A stretch of DNA of 23,087 nucleotides from Entrophospora sp. SA101 (Eukaryota; Glomeromycota; Glomeromycetes; Entrophosporales; Entrophosporaceae). The DNA lies in the NCBI GenBank assembly GCA_958430865.1, contig CAUDNR010004155.1:1-23087 (forward strand), in the 5' to 3' direction. Positions 10,428 to 18,747 of this stretch are shown here, piece by piece. The position numbers were made by a program, and so were the translations under genes. A model generated the notes under the pieces. That model was not told where the DNA came from, did not search any database, and was given only the letters and a program-made list of their open reading frames with translations. The first letter of the stretch is position 1. Each line of letters starts with the position of its first letter.

Positions 10428-10891
10428 TCTAAAAGAAGACGATGATGACATTATTCATCAAGTAGTACAAAGTTATCGAAGGTTTGTAATTCAGGGATCG
10501 GCATATGGTTAATAGTAATATATAAGTAAATAAGCTGGCCATTTCCTTATTACTATTTTTTACAATAGATCTAAAAAAAATATCCAATAATTTTTTTTTT
10601 GAATTATAAAAAAAGTTACAGTCGAGTAACTATATATGAAATTTTTTAGCAATTACCTAGACCGCGATTTACAGAATGTTTTCACGATTTACCGAAGTTT
10701 CTCGTGACAAAGTAAAACTGCACGTGATGTCTTTTAGATCAACAATTTTTGTTGTTAAAATTTATTTCACGATATTTTCACCTAAAATAAATAATAAAAC
10801 GATTTGATTGCTATTACTACTACTAATAACAATTACAATAACAATAACAATAAAAATAAAAATAATAATATCAAGTAAAGATTAAAAACAA
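10428..10891. other. Intergenic region upstream of the small hypothetical gene
   Basis: AT-rich DNA with no gene seen. A CACGTG E-box core (GCACGTGATG) lies near 10731, about 160 bp before the next start codon. The words GCGATTTAC and ACGATTTACC are repeated within 25 bp near 10671-10695. A run of AAC/AAT triplets precedes the ATG and probably belongs to the 5' leader. Confidence 0.4.
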
Positions 10892-11269
10892 ATGGAAGAT
10901 ACAACGCTAACTTCGAAACTTATGGTTGATTTACTTTCAGAAAATGTCCCTTTAATTACTGAAGAGACAGAATTTAAATCTTCAATTGGAATATCACCTT
11001 CAAAAATTCCTGATCCTATCACATACGCCGATAAGATTGGTAATAATTATGATTCAGCAAGAAAATTACTCTTCACTACTAAATCTTTAAATACATATCA
11101 CTACCATCAACAGCCATTGATGGTTTTCAATAAAAATAAAGATGAGAATAATAAAAGAAAACTTGAGCACACTGATAATAACCTTGATAGCAATAATAAT
11201 AACAATAGGTCAAGAAAAAAATTAATTTATACCAATAAATCATTATTAAATACAAATAGGAGATATTAG
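10892..11269 (+). CDS. Small hypothetical protein, 125 aa
   Basis: An uninterrupted frame starts at an ATG in a good A-rich context (AAACAAATGG) and ends in TAG. The product is hydrophilic, without signal peptide or membrane segment. The N-terminal half (LMVDLLSENVPLITEETEF, then SPSKIPDPITYADKIG) has ordinary amino-acid composition and looks genuinely coding. The C-terminal half is Asn/Lys-rich with an AAT-encoded Asn run and basic patches KRKLEH and RSRKKL that could serve nuclear import (inference). No intron is needed. I do not recognise a family. AT-rich 3' DNA follows. Confidence 0.6.
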   Translation: MEDTTLTSKLMVDLLSENVPLITEETEFKSSIGISPSKIPDPITYADKIGNNYDSARKLLFTTKSLNTYHYHQQPLMVFNKNKDENNKRKLEHTDNNLDSNNNNNRSRKKLIYTNKSLLNTNRRY

Positions 11270-12472
11270 CAATGGATTTAAAAATCTTGATACAAGTACA
11301 AACATATTCTGTTTCTTTTGTTTAGGTAAAAAAACTTGATAGAATTTTCTTGTATACATGTTTGGATTGTTTTTCATTTTATTTAAATTATATATTTACT
11401 ATTTCTTTTATTATGATTAGTATAATATACTAAATTATAAATCACTATTTTCATCTTTATAAATGTGTATGTATGTTGTTGTCTGGACTTGCTAATTAAT
11501 AAATAAATTTAATATATCTTGATTTTTTTAAAAATACATAAAAAAGGAACAATTCTAATTGGTATTATTACCATTATATAAATTTTTTTAAAAAAATACC
11601 CATTATTGTTATCATTTAGCAGTAGCAGTAGCAGTAGCAACAGCAGTAATTGATTATCTTTTGGTCATTGTAATTGTTAATAGAAACTAAAACATTTGTT
11701 CCCAAACTCAAGACTGAAATGACGCCCAAGCAATTGCTCGCCAATTAGATATCCCTATTTACAACTAAGCATCTAACTATAGATGAATCATCAGGATCTC
11801 TTTCCAAATACTCAATGATTCAACTCTTTTCTTAATATCAGAAACCTACACCAATCAATATATATATACTGTGTATAATTAATTAATTTAAAAAATGGTA
11901 TTAAAATAATTAAATAATTATCATTGCTATATATTTTATTTTGTTTACCATAACTTTAAATTTCAATGTCCTAATAATTCAGTAATAGTTTCATTGTGAA
12001 TTAGTGATTTGATATTGAGGATCAAGAAATACACATTCTGTTGTATCTTTATTTTCTTTCAATATATAAAACTTTTCACTTTGCAGAAACAGCAGGGAGC
12101 ATAATAATAATATTATTAATTTATTTGATAATGAAGGAAAAACAAATCATCTCATTGTAATATTAATATATATAAATAGATAAACAACCGTTTCTTTCAA
12201 TTGGATCAAGTTGATCTTGACACGATAATATTGAACATCAAATTTTTCATTAATAAAAAATTCGTCCGTTTTATTGAGGTAGTGTTATTGCTGCACAATT
12301 GGCAAAAGAGAGGGTTATAGTGTCACAGAATGAGTTGACTTTGATTTTTATATGAAATGGGTGGTGTGTTGGTCCTAATGTTGGTGGTGGTATCCATTTT
12401 TTTGATTTTTGATTTTTTGAGGAGGGAAGGAAAAATTTAATAATAATATATATTATATATATATACATATAG
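11270..12472. other. AT-rich intergenic region with an AGCAGT microsatellite
   Basis: No complete gene is visible over about 1.2 kb. A short AGCAGT/AGCAAC hexamer tract lies at about 11619-11648. Minus-strand 11730-11830 gives short protein-like stretches such as EYLERDPDDSSIVRC, broken by stops, which may be another gene scrap or chance. The end of the stretch (12442-12470) is an AT dinucleotide-rich run leading into an AG that could be the acceptor of the following exon-like segment. Confidence 0.5.
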
Positions 12473-13100
12473 CCACAACATTGTGTTCGTGAAGAATGGA
12501 CTAAAATAAATTATAAATTAGAAAAAGATTCGATAAAAGCCGTAAGTGGTAAATTAGGTATGTCAACTAATAATATAGTTCATAATAAAAGTAAACAACA
12601 AGTTGATACAATACCTCAATGTACCGCGTCAAGATTTTATTCATGTGGTTGGTGTGGATTTGGATGTAAATATGACGAGAAACAAAGCGCAATGATAACT
12701 TGGTTACTGGATGCAAAGAATCAAGGAGCAAAGCGCCTTGAAGATTGTGCATAAAGCTGTGGAGTAGAGGCAATTATTATCAAAAAACGATATAAATTCA
12801 AGTTAAAGCAAAAAGAAATTGTTTTAGCTTGTGGAGCCATCCATACACTTGCTTTAATGTTAATAAGTGGATTGAAAGTAAAATATTGATAGAAATTTAC
12901 ATATTCAACCTACTGCTTGATACTCATTCTCGTTCAGCCATGACTGCGGTAAATTTTTTTGGAAAAAATATACAGTTTCACGAAGTTGGTTGTGTTCTGA
13001 TAAAGATCATTTCGGGAAGGGAGGAGATAAGTCAACATGGCATGTTTATGTTGATGTTAATGTTGATGAGATGTTGTACTTTTGTTAAACTTGATTTTTA
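12473..13100 (+). pseudogene. Long-chain alcohol oxidase (GMC oxidoreductase) pseudogene fragment
   Basis: After an AG at 12471-12472 a frame stays open to a TAA at 12752-12754. It matches the middle of long-chain fatty alcohol oxidases (FAD-dependent GMC family, which oxidise fatty alcohols to aldehydes). It reads HCVREEW, NNIVHNKSKQ, then VDTIPQ and the diagnostic cysteine-rich SCGWCGFGCKYDEKQSAMIT, followed by LLDAKNQGAK. About a dozen residues expected before VDTIPQ are missing. After the stop the same frame continues with GVEAIIIKK and EIVLACGAIHTLALMLISGL, the GMC signature-like segment. A shifted frame then gives SAMTAVNFFGKNIQFHE before homology fades. The FAD-binding GxGxxG N-terminus and the C-terminal His/Asn active-site region are not found nearby. 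This is a decayed internal fragment. Family assignment is by motif recognition. Confidence 0.8.
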
Positions 13101-13140
13101 GGGAAGGAATTTTTTATTTTCGAGAGATGTTAATGTATTT

Positions 13141-13236
13141 TTACTTTTCTGCCTTCAATGACACCTGATAACCCTCCGTTTTTTCTCTTGTTAGTCTTTT
13201 AACTTGTACTTGATTTTCTTTGCTATCTTCTTCATG
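13141..13236 (-). other. Exon-like segment, 31 codons, unknown
   Basis: On the minus strand an acceptor-like TTGGTTTCAG is followed by 31 open codons of non-AT-driven composition (HEEDSKENQVQVKRLTREKT and onward, ending VSLKAEK) and a TAA. It could be a terminal exon of a decayed gene. No upstream partner exon was found before the MITE at 13698, so it remains a weak call. Confidence 0.2.
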
Positions 13237-13697
13237 CTGAAACCAATTATAAGAAAAAATCAATGTATATCCTTTTTTTTTGTCATGAAGACAAAAAATG
13301 CATTATTATCTTTATCTATTATACCAAGATAAAATCGTTATATTTTAAGAACTATTGACTTTTTAATCAATTAATGAAGAGATCTTAGCAAACAATAATA
13401 ATGAACACTATTACTTTTTCGATTAATAAAACTATCTATCACTTTTTCGATTAAGCTTGTTTACTATCTCCCAGCATTATTGATTTAATAATGTTAATCA
13501 ACAAATCAAACGTCTTGAGAAAAAAATCAAATAAGTTTGCGTATGAACAGGGTGAAGAGGACAATAATAATCAAGTGGATCTTTTATAATGATAATAATA
13601 ATAATGGATCTTGCTCCATAACAGACTGAAAATTTAAGCCCAATTTATATGTCCTATATTAACATATAAATTAATACTGTCTATAACGTTCTCCCTA

Positions 13698-13837
13698 CAT
13701 ATGTAAACTCGATAAGTCGGCCAAAATTTTCACCATTTTCTTAATATTTAAGTAATTTAATTCGATAAGTCGGTTTACTCGATAAGACGGTCATATAAGC
13801 TCGCCCCCACATGACCGACTTATCGAGTTTACATATG
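13698..13837. mobile_element. MITE, 140 bp, Tc1/mariner-pogo type, TA flanked
   Basis: Left end CATATGTAAACTCGATAAGT (continuing CGG) and right end are exact inverted repeats of 23 bp. Both sides are flanked by TA (13696-13697 and 13838-13839), the expected mariner target duplication. The core TCGATAAGTCGG is typical of pogo/Fot-like termini and recurs internally at about 13762-13772, with a variant CTCGATAAGACGG at 13778. No transposase is encoded. Confidence 0.85.
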
Positions 13838-13880
13838 TATAAACAATCATTTTTCCTAATACTAAGTCAAATAGTTCGTT

Positions 13881-14240
13881 ATGGAGAGAATGAACTATGT
13901 GATAGTAACAAGTTTACAAATGAGGAAGCAAAAGCGAGGCATTGAGATTTTCGTTTGTGCTTCTGAATTCTGCAGAAGGTATACACTCGAAAACTCGATT
14001 AATAGTGCAAGAGATCGAATGCTGTGCCAAGTTCCAAATTTTCAAATTGATGATATTCTTTGGTGTCGCAATATTATAAAAATACACGACTCAATCGTTT
14101 ATTATTGTATATTAACCTATTCAGCCAATCGTATTATTATTACGGATTTCCCCAACATGCTATACCGACAAGATACATTATATCAGTTTAGCATAATATT
14201 TCTTTATTTTCCTGCCATAACCATGTTAAAAACATTGTAA
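13881..14240 (+). CDS. Uncharacterised reading frame, 119 aa, doubtful
   Basis: An ATG-initiated frame immediately right of the 140-bp MITE stays open for 119 codons. It has mixed composition in the first 60 residues (EIFVCASEFCRRYTLENSIN) and becomes hydrophobic and Ile/Tyr-rich at the end. No domain, signal peptide or repeat is recognised. No splice partners are obvious. It may be a fragment of a decayed gene or chance. Confidence 0.22.
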   Translation: MERMNYVIVTSLQMRKQKRGIEIFVCASEFCRRYTLENSINSARDRMLCQVPNFQIDDILWCRNIIKIHDSIVYYCILTYSANRIIITDFPNMLYRQDTLYQFSIIFLYFPAITMLKTL

Positions 14241-14316
14241 TTTTTGGTTTTTCTTATCCAGTGATTTTTTGATGAGAGTACATAATAATAACGATAATAA
14301 TAATGATGATGATAAT

Positions 14317-14943
14317 AATTAGACATCCGAGGACCATACATGTAAAATCCTATCATGTTAATCATTTATTTATTAAATTTATAATTAATTCGTGCGTGAC
14401 TGTGGAAGAAAAGTAAGCAGATTTTCATAGATCACAAGTTTATTATATATATATATATATATAAGAACTGGTAAATGCAATGAGCGCAATTGTCTCGTAC
14501 AGATGCAGTAGAAAATATTAACAATGAGAACGAAATAGAGGCAATGATGAAGGTGATGCTGAATAATTTTTTAATTCTTTTTTTCATTTCTATTTAGCAA
14601 CCAATAAAGACATTGGTTTTTAAAAATAAAATACCATCTTCCGCAATACTTATTTTTTTTGCAATTAAAATAAAATTACGTAGATCGATTTCAAATAAAA
14701 GTTTTTTTTCTACTAGCTCACTCACTCACTCATAAATTATTAAGAAATAAACACTTACGGATTTTGGAAGGAGATCATTACATGGCAAATAATAAATTTC
14801 TTCGCGTTAATTAATAATTAATTAATTAGACATATGTGAAATTCTGTCATTTCTAATACGTGTTAATTATTTACTTAAATTTTAAATTAATTCATTGTTG
14901 TGGAAAAAAAAAGTGAACAGGTTTTCACAGATCACAATCTTAT
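14317..14943. repeat. Diverged direct repeat pair of about 120 bp, 507 bp apart
   Basis: The copy at 14317-14443 and the copy at 14824-14943 share AATTAGACAT at the start, a GTTAATTATTTA-like block, TAATTCATTGTTGTGG / TAATTCGTGCGTGACTGTGG, an AAGTRARCAG block, and TTTTCAYAGATCACAA near the end. The second is followed by CCTATATAAATG (14952-14963) and a pyrimidine-rich stretch, resembling a promoter; the first by an AT dinucleotide run. The function is unknown. The DNA between holds no convincing gene, only a 32-codon frame ending in ENINNENEIEAMMKVML near 14504-14598. Confidence 0.6.
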
Positions 14944-15300
14944 AAAAAATCACCTATATAAATGAACTATGCTCTCTCCTACCTCGCCTCTTCTTTGCAA
15001 GTTATAGAGAATTAAACCTTGTCGCACGGCTCTAATATGCCAGAATAAGAAAAACAAAATTACGAGTTTTGACAAGAAATAGCGACACGGAAAGTATTCA
15101 AAAATTACTGTTACTATTAATTATTATTATACGAAAGTCAAAACAAAATTTTTTTTTTTGATAACAATAATTTAAGCAGGAAAAGAAATGTGCACCATTA
15201 AACTCCTTTACCTATAAAAAATATTGAAGTTTTGTTTTCATTGGAGATTTCTTTCTATCTGGAAAATATCAGAAAAACTGCATTTTACGTAATGGTAATA
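14944..15300. other. Intergenic, nothing recognised
   Basis: AT-rich DNA with a TATA-like CTATATAAATG near 14953 but no open frame of note downstream. The stretch runs into the left end of the MITE at 15301. Confidence 0.4.
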
Positions 15301-15677
15301 TGGTTGGCTCGGTCTAAAGACCTCCAATTGCTGCGCCACGCGCTCGAATTTCAAAAATTGCGATTTCATGATTTCGTTCAAAAATGCGATTAATTAAAAA
15401 AATTATTTTCTTCCTGCCAAATTTAGATATGATTGTTGATGATTGATCTAAATTTAGTAATGATGATCTAAAGCTAGTCTAAACTTAGCAATGATCCTAA
15501 CGCAAAGCACATTAAAAAAAGAATAGAACTCTACAACAAAATAATTGAGATCTCTCTATTACATTAAAATTAAAGGCCTATTCTATCAAATAATAGAGCT
15601 ATTTTTTTAAAAAAGTAAGACAGAAAATGACTTATATATTTTTAAAATTCGCACAAAATTTTAGACCAAGCCAACTA
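15301..15677. mobile_element. MITE copy A, 377 bp, TIR GTTGGCTCGGTCTAAA
   Basis: The left end GGTTGGCTCGGTCTAAA and the reverse complement of the right end (AGTTGGCTTGGTCTAAA) match over 17 bp with two differences. A second copy at 22426-22704 shares about 280 bp of the interior, including TTCTTCCTGCCAAATTTAGA, AAGAATAGAACTCTACAACA, CTCTCTATTACATTAAA and TTTTTAAAATTCGCACAAAA. The ends also contain a GGTCTAAAGACC hairpin. No coding capacity. Target duplication is not clear, so superfamily is not assigned. Confidence 0.75.
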
Positions 15678-16202
15678 CACGGATAGTTTGAAATTTTCCA
15701 AAAATCCGTTAAATCGAGATAACTGCTATATCGAGAAGGTTTTTGTTAAGGTTTATTATAGAACCGCCTTTTATCCGTAAAACCGAGATATTTAATTAGT
15801 AATAGTAGTATTTTTAGCCTCATTTCTAAACACCTATTATATTTTCTTGTCTTTTCCCTAATCTACTCACCATATCATTAAATGAAACAAAAAGAGGGTC
15901 TCACCAATTTATTAAGTTAAATGCATACGGGCTGAAAATTGGAGTTTGATGGTAATATATAATAAGAAATTTTACTACATGTTGCAGATCTACCCTGTTG
16001 TATCACAATTTATATATATCACAAAAATGAAAATTAATGACCAATTTCCGCCAAAATTGTAAGCAAAATATAAACACAATATAAAAGTCATTCCCTTTTT
16101 AATCAGTCCCATAACCCCTAATCATTCAAATATGGACGGGCCGATTAATAATCATTAATATTAAAATATAAAATATTAGCAAAAAAATGTATATACAAAA
16201 AA
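15678..16202. repeat. Intergenic, with a pogo-like CCGTTAAATCGAGATA repeat pair
   Basis: ATCCGTTAAATCGAGATA at about 15704 and ATCCGTAAAACCGAGATA at about 15774 are direct repeats, with an inverted relative TATCGAGAA between them. This vocabulary resembles the termini of Tc1/pogo elements and may be a broken MITE. The remainder is AT-rich upstream DNA for the following gene, with a TATA-like AATATAAAAG near 16078-16087. Confidence 0.45.
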
Positions 16203-17487
16203 ATGCCTTTACCATTATTATTTATTCCAAAAAATCGCAAAGCAAATTTTGATATTGAAATAACAATAGAAGAACTTTTAAACGTTCCTTCAATAACAGG
16301 ACTTTATTATGTAAAATGGAAATTCAAGCATAGAGGAGTAAATGCAAATAGTAAGACTAATAGGTAATAATAATAATAGGTAATAATAATAATAGGTGAT
16401 GATAATGATGATAATATAATAATTTTTTCATTATTGCTATTATTATTTTAGGGCACCCGTTAAAGATCATTCAGTGCGCTGGCAGCATAAAATACAGGAT
16501 TCAGTACAACTTGTTATAGGTAAAGATAATTTTTTATTACCTTGTGAGTTGCATCTATCAATAAAACAGGTGATTTGAGAAAAAATTTATAATTATGATT
16601 ATAATTATAATTATGGTGGTTTTATTGCTGACTGATTTTAAATAATTAGGAATTAAATGGTGGCAAAGAAATTAGTAATATTGGAAGATTAAAAATCAAT
16701 CTTTCTGAATATGTTGGGTCCACCATAATAACTAGGCACTTTTTATTACGTGAAAGTAAGGTTAATTCTACATTAAAGGTAAATAAATATTTTAAAAATT
16801 TAATTATTTATTTATTTATTTATTTAAAAAGAATTTACTCATATTGTTATTATTATTATTTTAGTTATCAATTAATATGAAGAAAACTTTTGGGGAACTT
16901 CAATATAAAGTGTACTTATTATTTATTATTTATTATCATTATTGTTATCATTATTTTCTTTTCCTAAGAGAATTTATTTTATTTCAGACCTCCATTAAAG
17001 AAAACTCAAATATTTAATGGTATTGCTGGAATGATATCAGGTCATAATGAACAACAAGATGATGAAAGATCAAGTAAAACTTATTTATTTTGAAAATGAT
17101 TTTATTCAAGTAATTTTATTTATTGCTTATAATATATTATTCAATTAAATATTAATAGAAGTTGGGTTAAATACAGCACATTATATAACAAAATCTAAAT
17201 CAACATCTTCACTGGTAAGTTCTTTAAATAGTTTTTTAAATCATTAATAATTAATAATTGAAATTAAATGATCAATTAAATTCTTTGGAACAATGCAGAG
17301 ATCTGCTTATTATGCACAAGCAAATCACACAACGCCAATAACTTCATCACTTGCAACAAATCATTTTCTTCTTAATATTGATAGTAAATCACCAATTGAT
17401 GTTATTGAAGAGATATTTATGGGGAATGATCCTAACAATGAAGTTGATGTTAATGATCAACATAGTATCTCAGAACATTCAACATAG
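16203..17487 (+). CDS. NT-type C2 domain protein (EEIG1/EHBP1 N-terminal family), 261 aa
   Basis: Seven exons join in one frame: 16203-16363, 16452-16569, 16650-16778, 16865-16911, 16988-17073, 17159-17214 and 17299-17487 (786 nt). All introns are GT-AG. Residues from about 12 to 155 match the NT-C2 domain found at the N-terminus of EEIG1/FAM102 and EHBP1 proteins: FDIEITIEELLNVPSITGLY, YVKWKFKHRG, then RAPVKDHSVRW, LVIGKDNFLLPCELHLSIKQ, IGRLKINLSEYVG, TRHFLLRESKVNSTLKLSIN. In that family the domain is a membrane- or partner-binding C2 fold lacking classical calcium ligands. The remaining ~100 residues are Ser/Thr/Asn-rich with PPLKKTQIFNGIAGMIS and an acidic end, probably disordered. It carries no calponin-homology or bMERB segment, so it is a short stand-alone version. 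The start is the first ATG in frame with the domain. Confidence 0.9.
16364..16411 (+). repeat. 16-bp tandem repeat carrying three splice donors
   Basis: The 5' end of intron 1 of the C2 gene consists of GTAATAATAATAATAG twice (16364-16379, 16380-16395) followed by a diverged third copy starting GTGATGATAATGATG. Each repeat starts with a potential GT donor preceded by TAG. Only the first donor gives the correct frame into exon 2; the others add 16 or 32 nt with an immediate TAA. Confidence 0.75.
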
Positions 17488-17636
17488 TATTCTAATAATT
17501 AATTAGGGTCTATACATTTTATAATTAGTATGATGAACAAATTATAAATATTCTATTGTATCAATATTTTTTATTTTTTATTCTATGTATTAATAATAGT
17601 TGTAATTTTATTAATTATATTTATATTGTCACCATA

Positions 17637-17796
17637 CATGTTAGCCAAAATTGTTTTTGCATTTGCCAAATATTTTGGCTTTTCCATATTCTCTATATTA
17701 ATTATCATAATTAATTTCAGCCATTATGAAAAACTATTTTGGTATTTTGAATTTGGCAATGATCATTTACTAATAGAATTAATTTTGGCTAACATG
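17637..17796. mobile_element. MITE, 160 bp, TA-flanked, TIR CATGTTAGCCAAAATT
   Basis: CATACATGTTAGCCAAAATT at 17633-17652 is perfectly reverse-complemented at 17781-17800. Taking TA as the target duplication (17635-17636 and 17797-17798) gives an element CATGTTAGCC...GGCTAACATG of 160 bp, consistent with the Tc1/mariner superfamily. The interior is itself partly palindromic (TTTGCCAAATATTTTGGC against TTTTGAATTTGGCAA). It lies about 150 bp downstream of the C2 gene stop, within the probable 3' region. The plus-strand frame that spans it is spurious. Confidence 0.82.
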
Positions 17797-17800
17797 TATG

Positions 17801-18747
17801 ATTGTTTTATTATAATAAAAAAATTGTATTATGGAGGTAAAAATGGCCAAAATTTTGTCTTGTTACACGGCCTTATCTCAAGTTCTAGTTGATAGATTTA
17901 TAATCATTAAAAGAAACATATTTTATTTATGTTGTTGGATGGCATTGACTTTGATGAACATGTGGTTAGGTATTGTGTAAAGTCCCACAACATAGTGGGA
18001 TGATAATCATTTATAATTACCCAGTGTCCTCTTAATCATAAAATAAATTTTTTTTAATGATATATTGGAAGAATATTGAGAATGAGTATTTGGAATGTTT
18101 AGAATTACAACATTTTAATATGTTGTGTATTAGCATTAGTATGTTGTGCTTTCCCTTCAGGATTGGTACATGCATGAGTTACAATTGTCATTATTTAAAA
18201 TTCAACAATTTAGCTATATATACACAATACAATAACATGGCTTTGAACAATTTAACTATATATATACAATTAGCATGGTTTTGGAATTTTATATTTTATT
18301 ACATAATAAAACGGTTAATTACACTTTAATATCAAACAATAATAATAATAACTTTTTTTTGAAAAATCCGGTTAAAATGTTGTTGTTGTATTTAAACCGG
18401 GTTTAGACAAAATTCTGATTGATTCATTTGAATCTCACGCACGTGAATTTAAAATTCTCTCGGATTTCATTATCTAAAATATTCTATTTTTGTTTTTATT
18501 ATATTCTGTTTTGAGAATCCTCTTTCACACAGCACACTTGAAAAGGTTTGATTGATTGTATATAAAATTTTAATCAATCTAATTTATATTTGGGCAAAGC
18601 ATTGCGTTACCAAAATTTTCCGTAAATTATGATAAACTTGCCAAAAATCTAGTTCTTTTACATGTTTAAAAAGGGTTTTATTAATATTTTTCTTTTTTTT
18701 TTTGAAAATAATATTTTCTTTTCACTTTGAGACAAAAGATCTAAAAT
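17801..18747. other. Intergenic region, upstream DNA of the acyl-CoA synthetase
   Basis: No gene is seen. A perfect 6-bp hairpin TCCCAC-AACATA-GTGGGA lies near 17983-18002. A tandem duplication of about 43 bp (AACAATTTAGCTATATATAC at 18204 and AACAATTTAACTATATATAT at 18246, each followed by a CATGG block) lies at 18202-18286. A CACGTG E-box core (GCACGTGAA) is near 18439, about 300 bp before the start codon. The short plus-strand frame at 18057-18329 spans the duplication and is not called. Confidence 0.5.

Noticed and set aside
12271..12468. 65-codon minus-strand frame
   Set aside because: Low complexity (Ile/Tyr and Lys/Ser runs), no motif, and it sits just upstream of the alcohol oxidase relic on the other strand.
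17626..17892. 88-codon plus-strand frame
   Set aside because: It runs across the 160-bp TA-flanked MITE and its inverted repeats, so it is not an independent gene.
17983..18002. Transcription terminator hairpin
   Set aside because: A 6-bp stem without a U run in a eukaryotic intergenic region is not evidence for termination.
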